DNA of 64,000 nt from Tsukamurella paurometabola DSM 20162 (GCF_000092225.1 NC_014158.1:3472001-3536000); one strand, 5' to 3'. Counted from the first letter of the stretch, positions 38,223 to 49,594 are shown. The notes: generated from the letters alone by a model not told the origin. Program-made: numbers and translations.

Positions 38223-38852
38223 ATGAGCGACCTGACCGCCGGGCTCACCGGGACCGAGGCATCGGTGCTGCTGGTACTGGCGTCGGTCGCCGGCCCCGTC
38301 CGCAATCCCGACCTCAAGGAGCTCGGGCCCGCGCTGGAAGCGCCCTCGCGCGCCAAGTTGACGCGGCGCGGCCTGCTGGAGGTGACCGACGGCCCGCGGC
38401 GCTCGAAGGTGCTCTCCCTCACCGACCGTGGCTGGGCCGCCGCCGCCGAGCTCATGGAGTCCGCTCCCCCGGCGCGCAGCACTCCGTCGACCCGGGCACT
38501 GTTCACCCTGGCCGGCGGACTGGGCCGCTACCTGCGCCGCGAATCGCTCGCGCTGGGCGAGGTTCTGCTGCCCGCGACCGGAGCGAGCGGCGCCGTGACC
38601 GGCGAGACCATCCGCGCCGCCTATCAGCGCGCCGCGCCTCGTCCGGGTGCCTGGCTGACGCTGCGCGAACTGCGGGCGAACCTGCCCGACCTGCCACGCG
38701 ATGCCGTCGACGCGGCGCTGCGCGAGCTGTATCCGGAACCGGGGGTCGACATCGTGGCCGAGGACAACCTCAAGGCGCTCACCGCCGATGATCGCGGCGC
38801 CGCGCTGATCCTGGGTGGCCGCGAGCTGCACGCGATCCGAGTGACCCGATGA
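38223..38852 (+). CDS. Winged-helix protein paired with a double ATPase
   Basis: 209 residues. The N-terminal ~85 residues form a winged helix (S-V-L-L-V-L-A-S-V..., L-T-R-R-G-L-L-E-V, wing with R-R-S-K-V-L-S-L-T-D-R-G-W). The C-terminal half contains a second helical segment (T-L-R-E-L-R-A-N-L-P) resembling another winged helix. GAAGGGG lies 6 nt before the ATG. The stop overlaps the start of the 1104-residue ATPase by 4 bases (ATGA), so the two proteins are probably made in step and act together, perhaps as DNA-binding adaptor and motor. Confidence 0.7.
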   Translation: MSDLTAGLTGTEASVLLVLASVAGPVRNPDLKELGPALEAPSRAKLTRRGLLEVTDGPRRSKVLSLTDRGWAAAAELMESAPPARSTPSTRALFTLAGGLGRYLRRESLALGEVLLPATGASGAVTGETIRAAYQRAAPRPGAWLTLRELRANLPDLPRDAVDAALRELYPEPGVDIVAEDNLKALTADDRGAALILGGRELHAIRVTR

Positions 38853-41800
38853 GCCTGACCGACGTCCAGCGCGCGGCGCTGCGTTCCGTCCGGCTGAACT
38901 GGGCGCCCACCTACGAGGAGGTGTGGGACTCGGCGACCGACCTGCACGTCGACGGCCTGCACACCGATGTCTGGGACGATCTCGAGGATTCGCTGGGCGA
39001 CGCCGTGGCCTCCACCGGCCCGTGCCCCACCGGCCTGGTGATCACCGGCAACGCGGGCACCGGCAAGACCCATCTGCTGACCCGGTTCCGCGACGAGGTG
39101 CAAAGTCACGGCCACTATTTCGTGCTGCTGGAACTGCTGGACTCGTCCGACTTCTGGCGTGCGGCGCTGACGTCGCTGCGCAGTTCGCTCCTGCGCCCGG
39201 CCCGCGACCATCCGACGCAGCTGGCGCAACTGATCTGGCTACTCTCGGACGAAGCGGGCCTGTCGCGAGCGCAGCGGCGCGAGTTCTCCGGCGACGCCGC
39301 ACCTACCCCGGACACTCTCGACGCGCTGGTCACTGCGATGTCGAACCGCCGGCCGCAGGTCCGGCAGTACCACGGCGTACTCCGCGCACTGGTCCTGCTC
39401 GCCTCTCCCGATTCCCGGCTCGCCGACCTGGGATCGGCCTTCCTCGACGACATCGAGGTCGAGGAGACCGCGGCGCAGCGGCTGCACTGGGGCCTGCCTG
39501 CGCACGGATTCGCCGCGGTCGAGACGGTGCGCGCGATCTCCGCGTTCCTCGCCGAGACCGGGGCGACGGTGTTCGCGGTCGATCAGATCGACACCCTGCT
39601 CGCGCAATCTGCGGCCACCCTCGGTGCCCCCGGCGCAGACGGCGCGCCCGGCGACAACGACGTCGTCGAGCAGATCGGCCACGGCTTGATGGCGCTGCGG
39701 CAGGGGCTGTACCGCACCGTGACGATCGCGTGCATGCTGCCGACCGCGTGGGAGACACTGCAGACCCGCGCCACCGCCTCGGTCGCCGATCGGTTCCGCG
39801 TCGTGGGCCCGCTCAAATCGCTGCCCGACGGTGCCGTGGCGCGCGCCATCGTCGAGCGCCGCCTCACCGCGGCCTATCGGGCGAAGGATTTCACGCCACC
39901 GCATCCCACCTGGCCGGTCGCGCCGGAGGCTTTCGCGACGGCGGTGCACCACACCCCGCGCGACCTGCTGACCCGCGTGGACGGCCACATCCGGTCGTGT
40001 CTGGCGACGCAGTCGGTGTTCGAGCTGACCACGTTCGAGGACGGTGCCGCTCGCCCCGCACCGGCAGCGACGGCGGCGCGGCCCGTCGAACCGGCGGCGG
40101 CCCCCGAGGATCTGCTGACGAAGCTGGACGCCGATTTCGAGGCGCTGCGGGTGCGCGCCCGAGTCGGCGAAGTCGCCACCGATCAGGCCGCGGCCGACGG
40201 TGCCATGGCGCGGCTGCTGGACGCGGGGCTGCGGGCGTGGACCCGCGAGGACGGCGGCGAAGGCTTCCAGATCGAGCGCGGCGGAAGGCAACTCGATGCC
40301 CGGCTTCGGCGCCGGATTCCGGGGCGCACCGAGGACGAGCAACACTGGGCGTTCCGTGCGGTGCCGGCCTCGAACCCGGTGGCGGTGACCAACCGGGTGC
40401 AGTCGGCCGCGATCGGTGCCGGCCTGGTGGCCGGGCAGGACCGCCGCCAGCTGTTCCTGCTGCGGTCCACGCCGTGGCCGACCAGCCCGAAGGCCTCCGC
40501 GGTGATCGCCGACGCGGTCGAGCGCGGCGCGCAGCAATTGCCGCTCGACGAGGGCGATCTCGCGACTCTGGAAGCGTTGGGTCGGCTCATCGAGCGCGCA
40601 CCCGACGGCCTGGACGAGTGGCTCGCGGCGCGCCGCCCGGCGCACGGGCTGCGACTGTTCGCGGGCCTCGAGGCCAAGCCCATGACCACCGCGAATGCCG
40701 CCTCGAACGCGGCCCGCCGGGCCCGCGCACTGGTGCCGGGCGACGCCGTCGGCAAGATCGGCGGATTATCCAGCGCGATGGCCGATCTCATGTTCTCCGG
40801 CGCCCCGGCGCCGGCTCGCCCGGAGCCCGCACGCGCAGCGACGGCACCGGATACCGGGGTGCAGGCACCGTCGAGCGACGCGCCCGCGGGTCCGTTGTCA
40901 CCCGCACCGGGACAACCGGTGAGCCTGGGGCTCGCACCGGACGACGCCGTGATCACCGTGTCCCCCAACGATCTTCGTAAGCACATCGCGATCTTCGCCG
41001 GATCCGGCTCGGGCAAAACGGTGCTCATCCGCAGGCTGATCGAGGAGTGCGCTCTGCGCGGCACGTCGGCGATCGTTCTCGACCCCAACAACGATCTGTC
41101 CCGGCTCGGCGAGGCGTGGCCACAGCCGCCCGCAGGGTGGTGGCCCGGCGACCGGGAGCGGGCCGATTCCTATCTCGCCGGCACCGACGTCGTGGTGTGG
41201 ACGCCGAACCGGCCTTCGGCGAGACCGCTGGTGCTACAACCGATCCCGGACTTCGCCGCGCTGCGGTCGGGCATCGAGGGCGACGACCTGGAGGCACAGG
41301 AGGCCCGCGAGGGTTTCGACATGGCGGTCGAAGCGTGCGCCGGCGCACTCGAACAGCACATAGGTCTGTCTGGTCAGCGCCGCGAGCAACAGCGGGCTAT
41401 CCTTCGCGAGGCGCTGCACGGCTACGGGCGGCAGGTGACGCGCTCCGATATCCGCGGCTTCGCCGATTTCCTGCGCGCATGGGACTCGACGCGCAGCACT
41501 CTGCCCAGCGCCGACAAACTCGCACCCGATATGGCGAACAACCTGCAGGCGGCGCTGATCAACAATCCGCTGCTCGGCGGCGAAGGCCAGGCGGTCGACC
41601 CGTCGGCACTGCTCACGCCGAGCGCCGGGAAGCGGGCGCGGGTCTCGGTGATCAGCTTGATCGGGCTGCCCGACGAGACGCAGCGGCAGACCTTCGTCTC
41701 CCAGTTGCAGTTGGCCCTGTTCTCCTGGATCAAGCGGCATCCCGCGGGCGACCGGCCGCTGGGGGCTCTGCTGGTGATGGACGAGGCGCAGCAGATCGCG

Positions 41801-42163
41801 CCGTCGGGAGCGGTGAAACCGTCCACCGAGTCGACGCTGCTGCTGGCTTCGCAGGCTCGCAAGTACGGTCTGGGGCTGGTCTTCGCCACGCAGTCACCGA
41901 CCGGCCTGCACAACAAGATCGTGGGCAACAGCGCCACCCACCTGTACGGCAAACTCAATGCGCCGGTGCAGATCCAGGCCGCCAAGGATCTGGCGGCCGC
42001 GCGCGGTGGCCGGATCGATGCGATCGGCGGTCTCGGTCCCGGTGACTTCTACCTGGGCGCGGGCAGCGACACACTCCGGCTGCGTGCGCCGATGTGCCTG
42101 AGCCACCACCCGGCCACTCCGCCCACCGAGGACGAGGTGCTCCGGATCAGCCGGGAGGGATAA
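38849..42163 (+). CDS. Double ATPase: AAA+ plus HerA/FtsK-like motor
   Basis: 1104 residues. N-terminal AAA+ module: Walker A G-N-A-G-T-G-K-T with Lys73 and a probable Walker B/sensor T-V-F-A-V-D-Q-I-D (about residues 240-250). A middle region (about 400-640) has no recognised motif. The C-terminal HerA/VirD4-type motor has Walker A G-S-G-S-G-K-T with Lys723, then D-P-N-N-D-L-S-R-L, Walker B L-V-M-D-E-A-Q-Q (Asp978, Glu979) and sensor F-A-T-Q-S-P. No nuclease domain is seen. HerA-type ATPases move DNA in repair, plasmid transfer and several phage-defence systems; the role here is unknown. Confidence 0.8.
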   Translation: MSLTDVQRAALRSVRLNWAPTYEEVWDSATDLHVDGLHTDVWDDLEDSLGDAVASTGPCPTGLVITGNAGTGKTHLLTRFRDEVQSHGHYFVLLELLDSSDFWRAALTSLRSSLLRPARDHPTQLAQLIWLLSDEAGLSRAQRREFSGDAAPTPDTLDALVTAMSNRRPQVRQYHGVLRALVLLASPDSRLADLGSAFLDDIEVEETAAQRLHWGLPAHGFAAVETVRAISAFLAETGATVFAVDQIDTLLAQSAATLGAPGADGAPGDNDVVEQIGHGLMALRQGLYRTVTIACMLPTAWETLQTRATASVADRFRVVGPLKSLPDGAVARAIVERRLTAAYRAKDFTPPHPTWPVAPEAFATAVHHTPRDLLTRVDGHIRSCLATQSVFELTTFEDGAARPAPAATAARPVEPAAAPEDLLTKLDADFEALRVRARVGEVATDQAAADGAMARLLDAGLRAWTREDGGEGFQIERGGRQLDARLRRRIPGRTEDEQHWAFRAVPASNPVAVTNRVQSAAIGAGLVAGQDRRQLFLLRSTPWPTSPKASAVIADAVERGAQQLPLDEGDLATLEALGRLIERAPDGLDEWLAARRPAHGLRLFAGLEAKPMTTANAASNAARRARALVPGDAVGKIGGLSSAMADLMFSGAPAPARPEPARAATAPDTGVQAPSSDAPAGPLSPAPGQPVSLGLAPDDAVITVSPNDLRKHIAIFAGSGSGKTVLIRRLIEECALRGTSAIVLDPNNDLSRLGEAWPQPPAGWWPGDRERADSYLAGTDVVVWTPNRPSARPLVLQPIPDFAALRSGIEGDDLEAQEAREGFDMAVEACAGALEQHIGLSGQRREQQRAILREALHGYGRQVTRSDIRGFADFLRAWDSTRSTLPSADKLAPDMANNLQAALINNPLLGGEGQAVDPSALLTPSAGKRARVSVISLIGLPDETQRQTFVSQLQLALFSWIKRHPAGDRPLGALLVMDEAQQIAPSGAVKPSTESTLLLASQARKYGLGLVFATQSPTGLHNKIVGNSATHLYGKLNAPVQIQAAKDLAAARGGRIDAIGGLGPGDFYLGAGSDTLRLRAPMCLSHHPATPPTEDEVLRISREG

Positions 42164-42180
42164 GCCGTCGCCCCGACGCG

Positions 42181-42247
42181 TCGTCCCCTCGCCGGCGTCC
42201 GTTCCCCGCGGCTGAGCCCGGGGGTGTGAACGTCGAGGAGGGGACGA
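42181..42247. terminator. Weak candidate terminator between convergent genes
   Basis: TCGTCCCCTC (42181-42190) pairs with GAGGGGACGA (42238-42247) across a 47-base loop that contains smaller GC pairs. Lies between the ATPase gene and the convergent helicase gene. Confidence 0.4.
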
Positions 42248-42277
42248 TGAGGGATGCGGCCGCGGGAGCCCCGTGGG

Positions 42278-43732
42278 TCAGCCCGCGGGGCGGGTGGCGC
42301 GGCGGCGGGGCTGCTGGGCGCGCCCCTGACTCTGCGGCCGGCCCTGGCCCGACGGCGCCTGGCGCTGCCCGGAACGCTGCTGGCCACCGCGGGCCTGCCC
42401 GCCCTGGCCGCGTCCGGCTGCGTCGGACCGCGGGCCGGTGCCCTTGCCGCGGCCGGCACGACCCCGGCCCGGCGCGTGTCCGCCGCCGGCCCGGCGCTGC
42501 TGCTGCGGCGCGGGTTCCGGCGCGGGCTTGACGAACGGTGCGGGCGCGCCCACGAGTTCGGTCACCACGGGCGCGGTCGCGGTGACCGCGACGGGACGCG
42601 CACTGATCGCGGCCTTCTTGAGCAGGGCCACGGTGTCGCGCTTCTGTTCGGTGAGCATCACGGTGACCACGGTGCCGGCGCTGCCCGCGCGGGCGGTGCG
42701 GCCGCTGCGGTGCAGGTAGGCCTTGTGCTCGGCGGGCGGGTCGACGTGCACGACCAGCTCGATGTCGTCGACGTGCACGCCGCGGGCGGCGATATCAGTG
42801 GCGACCAGCACGCGGGCGGCGCCGGTGCTGAAGGCCTCCAGGTTCCGGTCGCGCTGCGGCTGGCTCAGGTTGCCGTGCAGATCGCGGGCGGGGATGCCCT
42901 GCGCGGTGAGCTGCTTGGCCAGCTTCTTGGCCTGGTGCTTGGTGCGAGTGAACAGGATGCGTCGGCCCATGCCGGAGGCGAGCACGCGCACCAGTTCGGA
43001 CTTGTCGTCCTTGCCGCTCACTTCGAAGACGTGGTGGGTCATATCGGCGACCGGCGAGTTCTCCGGATCGACGGAGTGCATCACGGGCTCGGAGAGGAAC
43101 TTGCGCACCAGCTTGTCGACGCCGTTGTCGAGCGTCGCCGAGAACAGCATGCGCTGCCCGTCGGACGGGGTGGCGGCGAGGATCCGGGTGACCACGGGCA
43201 GGAAGCCCAGGTCGGCCATGTGGTCGGCCTCGTCGAGCACGGTGACGGCCACGTCGGACAGATCGACGATGCGCTGACGCATCAGGTCCTCGAGGCGGCC
43301 GGGGCAGGCCACCACGATATCGACGCCGGCCGCGAGCGCTTGCTCCTGACGGGACTGCTTGACCCCGCCGAAGATGGTGGTCACGGTCAGGCCGAGGGCC
43401 TTGGCCAGCGGTTCCACGGTGGCGGTGATCTGGGTGGCCAGCTCGCGGGTGGGCGCGAGCACCAGGCCCACGGGGCGGCCGGGCCGGCGGCGCGAGCCGC
43501 GAGCCTCGTCGACCGCCACGACCAGCGGGATCGCGAAGGCGAGCGTCTTGCCGGAGCCGGTCTTTCCGCGGCCCAGCACGTCGCGGCCGGCGAGGGTGTC
43601 GGGCAGGGTATCGGCCTGGATGGGGAAGGGGGTGGGCCGATCCATCGCGACGAGGGCGTCGACGACGCCGGCGGGCACGCCGAGGTCGGTGAAGGAAGGT
43701 GCGGACACAGAAGTGGTCACAGAGGTGGTCAA
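42278..43732 (-). CDS. DEAD-box RNA helicase (RhlE/DeaD-like)
   Basis: 484 residues. Full motif set: Q-motif P-F-P-I-Q, motif I G-K-T-G-S-G-K-T, Ia P-T-R-E-L-A, II D-E-A-D, III S-A-T, the G-V-H-V-D...V-H-V-D-P-P block and VI H-R-S-G-R-T-A-R-A-G. The last ~85 residues are Gly/Arg/Gln-rich RNA-binding tail. Unwinds structured RNA, e.g. in ribosome assembly or cold adaptation. The longest frame starts at TTG (43732); a GTG at 43720 inside a short codon repeat is equally possible. Confidence 0.92.
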   Translation of the reverse strand: MTTSVTTSVSAPSFTDLGVPAGVVDALVAMDRPTPFPIQADTLPDTLAGRDVLGRGKTGSGKTLAFAIPLVVAVDEARGSRRRPGRPVGLVLAPTRELATQITATVEPLAKALGLTVTTIFGGVKQSRQEQALAAGVDIVVACPGRLEDLMRQRIVDLSDVAVTVLDEADHMADLGFLPVVTRILAATPSDGQRMLFSATLDNGVDKLVRKFLSEPVMHSVDPENSPVADMTHHVFEVSGKDDKSELVRVLASGMGRRILFTRTKHQAKKLAKQLTAQGIPARDLHGNLSQPQRDRNLEAFSTGAARVLVATDIAARGVHVDDIELVVHVDPPAEHKAYLHRSGRTARAGSAGTVVTVMLTEQKRDTVALLKKAAISARPVAVTATAPVVTELVGAPAPFVKPAPEPAPQQQRRAGGGHAPGRGRAGRGKGTGPRSDAAGRGQGGQARGGQQRSGQRQAPSGQGRPQSQGRAQQPRRRATRPAG

Positions 43733-43867
43733 GGCGGAGATGTACCTAACGCTGGTGGGTGGCGAAGGCGGCGGTGGCCGCGTCCGTTCGCCGCAAGAAA
43801 AGAACCGGGAGGCGTCTGCGAACCGCGGGCGGCGAGACGGCTGTGGGCCCGGGAGCCCTACGACGGC

Positions 43868-43887
43868 GCGGAACGTTAGCGTTCCGC
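43868..43887 (-). promoter_or_regulatory. Hairpin in the helicase leader
   Basis: GCGGAACG (43868-43875) / CGTTCCGC (43880-43887) with a 4-base loop, right at the expected 5' end of the helicase mRNA: the minus-strand -10 TATGCT is at 43898-43903. The leader is about 155 nt long. Structured leaders are typical of helicase genes controlled by temperature or autoregulation. Confidence 0.45.
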
Positions 43888-44030
43888 ATCACCTACCAGC
43901 ATAGCAAAGGTCCATCTCGTGGCCCGCATCCGCGCGCGTGGTGACGCCCCCGGAGCTTCCCGACACCGCGCTGATGGGTAAGAATGTGGGAACAGGCACG
44001 CATCTGCGCGTGACTCGGGGGAGGTAGACG

Positions 44031-44561
44031 ATGGCAGGGAAGACGAGGCGGATCGCGGCAGCACTGCTCGCCGCCGGGACCGTGACGCTGACGGGATGCG
44101 CGACGGTACCCGGCACCGGTTCGGCAGACCCCACGGCCGTGCAGGCCTACGAATCGACGCTCGCCTCGTCGCGGGCCGAGGCTGCCGCCTCCGCCGCGAA
44201 GTCGGCGTGCGCGTCGTGGCGCACCGGGTACGACACCCGATTCGCGGCGACCAAGGCGATGGCCGACTACACCCGCACCCCCGGGGCGAACTGGGACGGC
44301 ATCACGCCCACCCTCGATGCGAACATCGCGGCGATCGCGACCGAGTCCGGCAAGTTGCCCGGGATCATCACCACCGCGGACCCGAACCCGAACATCCGGG
44401 GCCTGCTGGTGGACTACAAGACCAAGCTCGACGCCTACGGCGACGGACTCAAGGCCGACCGGATCACCCGCGGCACGGAGGACAAGACGTGGGCCAAGGC
44501 CGGTCCGGCCGAGGCCGCGCTGGCGTCGTCAGCACGAGCGCTGCGGAGCGCCTGCGGGTAG
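44031..44561 (+). CDS. Small lipoprotein, unknown function
   Basis: 176 residues. Lipobox L-T-G-C with Cys23 after a short basic, hydrophobic signal. The mature part is alpha-helical and Ala/Asp/Thr-rich with two further cysteines (in S-A-C-A-S-W and the C-terminal S-A-C-G) that may pair. GGGGGAGG lies before the ATG. No family recognised. Convergent with rpsQ across a hairpin terminator. Confidence 0.7.
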   Translation: MAGKTRRIAAALLAAGTVTLTGCATVPGTGSADPTAVQAYESTLASSRAEAAASAAKSACASWRTGYDTRFAATKAMADYTRTPGANWDGITPTLDANIAAIATESGKLPGIITTADPNPNIRGLLVDYKTKLDAYGDGLKADRITRGTEDKTWAKAGPAEAALASSARALRSACG

Positions 44562-44624
44562 GTCCGGTTGCGCGGTGCACGACCGCAACGCCACCTGCAA
44601 CGAGATCAACGACGGCTGAACGAC

Positions 44625-44665
44625 GAAACCCCCGGTCCCTTCCTCGCGGAAGAGCCGGGGGCTTC
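44625..44665. terminator. Hairpin terminator between the lipoprotein gene and rpsQ
   Basis: GAAACCCCCGG (44625-44635) against CCGGGGGCTTC (44655-44665), 10 of 11 pairs. It lies 26 nt past the rpsQ stop and 63 nt past the lipoprotein stop, so it can serve both. Confidence 0.7.
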
Positions 44666-44691
44666 GAGTCTGTGCGGTGGTGGAACCGGCC

Positions 44692-44976
44692 TTACTTGGC
44701 CTTCTCCAGCACCTCCACCAGGCGCCAGTGCTTGCTGGCGCTCAGCGGACGGGTCTCCATGATCCGGACGCGGTCGCCGACACCGGCGACGCCGTCCTCG
44801 TCATGCGCCTTCACCTTGGAGGTGGTGCGGATGATCTTGCCGTACAGGGCGTGCTTCACACGGTCCTCGAGCTCGACGACGATGGTCTTCTCCATCTTGT
44901 CGGACACGACGTACCCGATACGGACCTTGCGGCTGTTGCGCTGCTCAGTGGTCACATTGCTTCCGTTCTCACTCAT
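44692..44976 (-). CDS. rpsQ: 30S ribosomal protein S17
   Basis: 94 residues. [19 protein letters not shown] and I-x-R-T-S-K-x-K-A-H-D-E are the S17 signature. Assembly protein of the 16S 5' domain. Overlaps rpmC by 4 bases. It ends the S10 unit: rplN, normally next, lies 6.7 kb away. Confidence 0.97.
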   Translation of the reverse strand: MSENGSNVTTEQRNSRKVRIGYVVSDKMEKTIVVELEDRVKHALYGKIIRTTSKVKAHDEDGVAGVGDRVRIMETRPLSASKHWRLVEVLEKAK

Positions 44977-45203
44977 GCGGCGTCACCCTCCGGACCCGAC
45001 GCCAGGCCGAGCTCCCGCTCGCGCAGGATCGTGTAGATCCGGGCGATGTCGGTACGCACGGTGCGCAGGCGACGGTTGTTGCTCATCTGTCCGGTGGCCA
45101 TCTGGAAGCGCAGGTTGAACAGCTCCTCCTTGGCCTCGCGCAGCTTCTCCACCAGTTCGTCCGCGGTGAGACCGCGGAGATCAGCGGCGACGGTGTTGCT
45201 CAT
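44973..45203 (-). CDS. rpmC: 50S ribosomal protein L29
   Basis: 76 residues. [25 protein letters not shown] and the R-x-V-R-x-D-I-A-R-I-x-T motif are L29. Sits at the exit tunnel and helps bind trigger factor and SRP. One-base overlap with rplP. Confidence 0.97.
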   Translation of the reverse strand: MSNTVAADLRGLTADELVEKLREAKEELFNLRFQMATGQMSNNRRLRTVRTDIARIYTILRERELGLASGPEGDAA

Positions 45204-45619
45204 CAGAACTGCTCCTCTCGGGTCACGATGCGGGTCTTGCAGGGGAGCTTGTGCTGCGCGCGGCGCAGGGCCTCGCGAGCGATCTGCTCATTGGGGTAGG
45301 TCATCTCGAACATCACGCGACCGGGCTTGACGTTCGCCACCCACCACTCGGGCGAACCCTTACCGGAACCCATGCGGGTCTCGGCCGGCTTCTTGGTGAG
45401 CGGGCGGTCCGGGAAGATGTTGATCCAGACCTTGCCGCCACGCTTGATGTGGCGGTTGATGGCGATACGAGCGGACTCGATCTGGCGGTTGGTGATGTAG
45501 GCGGGCTCGAGGGCCTGGATGCCGTAGTCACCGAACGCCACGGTGGTGCCACCCTTGGCGGCGCCGGAGCGCTTGGGGTGATGCTGCTTGCGGTGCTTCA
45601 CCCGACGGGGGATCAACAT
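45203..45619 (-). CDS. rplP: 50S ribosomal protein L16
   Basis: 138 residues, [13 protein letters not shown] and the [10 protein letters not shown] block. Organises the A-site region of 23S rRNA. Five bases after rpsC. Confidence 0.97.
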   Translation of the reverse strand: MLIPRRVKHRKQHHPKRSGAAKGGTTVAFGDYGIQALEPAYITNRQIESARIAINRHIKRGGKVWINIFPDRPLTKKPAETRMGSGKGSPEWWVANVKPGRVMFEMTYPNEQIAREALRRAQHKLPCKTRIVTREEQF

Positions 45620-45624
45620 GGATC

Positions 45625-46843
<1,219 letters not shown>

Positions 46844-46844
<1 letters not shown>

Positions 46845-47125
46845 TAGCGGCGCTTACCCTTCCGGTCGTCCTTGATGTGGCCCTTGAAGGTCCGCGTGGG
46901 CGCGAACTCTCCGAGCTTGTGGCCGACCATGTTCTCCGAGACGAACACCGGGACGTGCTTGCGACCGTCGTGGACGGCGAAGGTGTGACCGATGAAGTCG
47001 GGGATGATGGTCGAGCGACGCGACCAGGTCTTGATGACCTGCTTGGTGCCCTTGTCGTTCTGCACGTCGACCTTCGCGAGGAGGTGGTCGTCGACGAACG
47101 GGCCCTTCTTGAGGCTGCGTGGCAT
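46844..47125 (-). CDS. rpsS: 30S ribosomal protein S19
   Basis: 93 residues, [12 protein letters not shown] and the [12 protein letters not shown] block. Head protein of the 30S subunit. Fourteen bases after rplB. Confidence 0.97.
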
Positions 47126-47139
47126 TCTCTAACTCCCTC

Positions 47140-47976
47140 CTAGCGCTTGTTCTTGCCGGACTTGCGACGACGGACGATCAACTTGTCGCTCGCCTTGTTC
47201 TTACGGGTGCGGCCCTCGGGCTTACCCCAGGGGCTCACCGGGTGGCGGCCACCGGAGGTCTTACCCTCACCACCGCCGTGCGGGTGATCGACCGGGTTCA
47301 TGACGACACCACGGACGGTCGGGCGCTTGCCCTTCCACCGCATGCGGCCGGCCTTGCCCCAGTTGATGTTGCTCTGCTCGGCGTTGCCCACCTCGCCGAC
47401 GGTGGCGCGGCAGCGCACGTCGACGCGACGGATCTCACCGGAGGGCATACGCAGGGTCGCGTACGCGCCCTCCTTGCCCAGCAGCTGGATGCTGGCACCG
47501 GCCGAGCGGGCCATCTTGGCTCCGCCACCGGGACGCAGCTCGACGGCGTGGATCACGGTGCCGGCGGGGATGTTGCGCAGCGGCAGGGCGTTGCCCGGCT
47601 TGATGTCGGCGTTCGGGCCCGACTCGACGACGTCGCCCTGTCCCAGCCCCTTCGGCGCGAGAATGTAGCGCTTCTCGCCGTCGAGGTAGTGCAGCAGCGC
47701 GATCCGCGAGGTGCGGTTCGGGTCGTACTCGATGTGCGCGACCTTGGCGTTGACGCCGTCCTTGTCGTGGCGACGGAAGTCGATGACGCGGTAGGCGCGC
47801 TTGTGGCCGCCACCCTTGTGCCGGGTGGTGATGCGGCCGTGCGCGTTACGGCCACCACGGCCGTGCAGCGGACGGATCAGCGACTTCTCCGGGGTCGACC
47901 GGGTGATCTCGTCGAAGGTCGAGCCCGACGAGCCGCGGCGACCGGGAGTGGTCGGCTTGTGCTTACGGATAGCCAT
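47140..47976 (-). CDS. rplB: 50S ribosomal protein L2
   Basis: 278 residues. R-H-K-G-G-G-H-K-R-x-Y-R and [16 protein letters not shown], which includes the conserved histidine near the peptidyl-transferase centre. Directly follows rplW (adjacent). Confidence 0.97.
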   Translation of the reverse strand: MAIRKHKPTTPGRRGSSGSTFDEITRSTPEKSLIRPLHGRGGRNAHGRITTRHKGGGHKRAYRVIDFRRHDKDGVNAKVAHIEYDPNRTSRIALLHYLDGEKRYILAPKGLGQGDVVESGPNADIKPGNALPLRNIPAGTVIHAVELRPGGGAKMARSAGASIQLLGKEGAYATLRMPSGEIRRVDVRCRATVGEVGNAEQSNINWGKAGRMRWKGKRPTVRGVVMNPVDHPHGGGEGKTSGGRHPVSPWGKPEGRTRKNKASDKLIVRRRKSGKNKR

Positions 47977-48288
47977 TTAGCTCGCGCCTCCGAAGATATC
48001 GATGGGCTTGCTGTCGGCGCTCAGGGTCACGATGGCGCGCTTGGTGCTCTTGCGCTGTCCGTAACCGGCGCGAGTGCGCTTGCGCTTGCCCGTGCGGTTC
48101 AGGGTGTTCACGTTGACGACCTTGACGCCGAAGACCTGCTCCACGGCGATCTTGATCTGCGTCTTGTTCGCGTCCGGGTGCACCAGGAAGGTGTACGTGT
48201 TGTCCTCGATCAGGCCGTAGGCCTTCTCGGAGATCACCGGAGCGAGCAGGATGTCCCGCGGGTCGGCGGGGATGGTTGCGGTAGCCAT
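47977..48288 (-). CDS. rplW: 50S ribosomal protein L23
   Basis: 103 residues. P-V-I-S-E-K-A-Y, then [15 protein letters not shown]. Exit-tunnel protein and docking point for trigger factor. One-base overlap with rplD. Confidence 0.97.
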   Translation of the reverse strand: MATATIPADPRDILLAPVISEKAYGLIEDNTYTFLVHPDANKTQIKIAVEQVFGVKVVNVNTLNRTGKRKRTRAGYGQRKSTKRAIVTLSADSKPIDIFGGAS

Positions 48289-48941
48289 CAGGCGTTCGCC
48301 TCCTCGGTCTTCGATGCGCTCGCGATGAACGAACCCAGAGCCTCGCGGCTGAACACCAGGTCATCGGCGTCGAGGACGTCGTAGGTGTTGAGCTGGTCGG
48401 GGTAGATCCACTTCGCGTTCGGCAGGTTCTGCACGCTGCGCTGCGCGGTCAGGTCCTCGCGGCCGACGACCACGAGGAACTTCTTGCGCTCGGACAGCTG
48501 GGCGAGGAACAGGCGCGCGGTCTTGGTCGACGCCTCCTGGCCGGCCACCAGCTCGGTGACGACGTGGATGCGATCCTCGCGGACCCGCTCGGTGAGGGCA
48601 CCGCGCAGAGCGGCGGCCTTCATCTTCTTCGGGGTGCGCTGGCTGTAGTCGCGCGGCTGCGGTCCGTGGACGGTGCCTCCGCCGGCGAACTGCGGCGCGC
48701 GGGTCGAGCCCTGACGGGCGCGGCCGGTGCCCTTCTGGCGGTACGGCTTGCGGCCACCACCGCGGACCTCGCCGCGGGTCTTGGTGGAGTGCGTGCCGGC
48801 ACGCGCAGCGGCGAGCTGCGCGATGACCACCTGGTGCATCAGCGAGATGTTGGGCTCCACGTCGAAGATCGCGGCGGGGAGCTCGACGGTGCCGTCGGTC
48901 TTGCCATCGGCGGTCTTGACATCGAGAGTCAGCTTGCTCAT
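48288..48941 (-). CDS. rplD: 50S ribosomal protein L4
   Basis: 217 residues. The tunnel loop is visible: [20 protein letters not shown]. In some bacteria L4 also represses its own operon. Overlaps rplC by 4 bases. Confidence 0.97.
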   Translation of the reverse strand: MSKLTLDVKTADGKTDGTVELPAAIFDVEPNISLMHQVVIAQLAAARAGTHSTKTRGEVRGGGRKPYRQKGTGRARQGSTRAPQFAGGGTVHGPQPRDYSQRTPKKMKAAALRGALTERVREDRIHVVTELVAGQEASTKTARLFLAQLSERKKFLVVVGREDLTAQRSVQNLPNAKWIYPDQLNTYDVLDADDLVFSREALGSFIASASKTEEANA

Positions 48942-49594
48942 GCGCGAGCACCACCCTTCACAGCGGTACGGACCATCACGAGGCCGCCCTTGCGACCGGG
49001 GATGGCGCCCTTGATCAGCAGGACGCCGGCGTCGGCGTCCACCTTGAACACGGTGAGGTTCTGCGTGGTCACCTTGTCGGAGCCCATGCGGCCGGCCATG
49101 CGGACGCCCTTGAAGACGCGGCCCGGAGTGGCGCAGCCACCGATGGAACCGGGGGCACGGTGCACGGCCTGGGCGCCGTGGCTGGCGCCGAGACCGGCGA
49201 AGCCGTGGCGCTTCATGACGCCGGCGTAGCCCTTGCCCTTGCTGATGCCGGTCACGTCGACGAACTCGCCGCCGGAGAAGACATCGGCACCCAGCTCCTG
49301 GCCGACCTCGTACTCGGAGGTGTCGGCGATGCGGAGCTCGGCGATGTGGCGGCGCGGGGTGACGCCGGCCTTGGCGAACTGGCCCGAGACGGGCTTGTTC
49401 ACCTTGCGCGGGTCGATGGCGCCGAAGGCGATCTGGACGGCGTCGTAGCCGTCGGTGGCCTCGGTACGGATCTGGGTCACGACGTTCGGCCCGGCCTTGA
49501 CGACGGTGACCGGGACGACCCGGTTGTTCTCGTCGAAGACCTGGGTCATGCCGAGCTTGGTGCCCAGGATTCCCTTGATCTTGTTCTCAGTCAT
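48938..49594 (-). CDS. rplC: 50S ribosomal protein L3
   Basis: 218 residues. [11 protein letters not shown] and M-K-R-H-G-F-x-G-x-x-x-S-H-G, whose loop reaches the peptidyl-transferase centre, ending G-R-M-G-S-D-K-V-T-x-Q-N. Twenty bases after rpsJ. Confidence 0.97.
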   Translation of the reverse strand: MTENKIKGILGTKLGMTQVFDENNRVVPVTVVKAGPNVVTQIRTEATDGYDAVQIAFGAIDPRKVNKPVSGQFAKAGVTPRRHIAELRIADTSEYEVGQELGADVFSGGEFVDVTGISKGKGYAGVMKRHGFAGLGASHGAQAVHRAPGSIGGCATPGRVFKGVRMAGRMGSDKVTTQNLTVFKVDADAGVLLIKGAIPGRKGGLVMVRTAVKGGARA

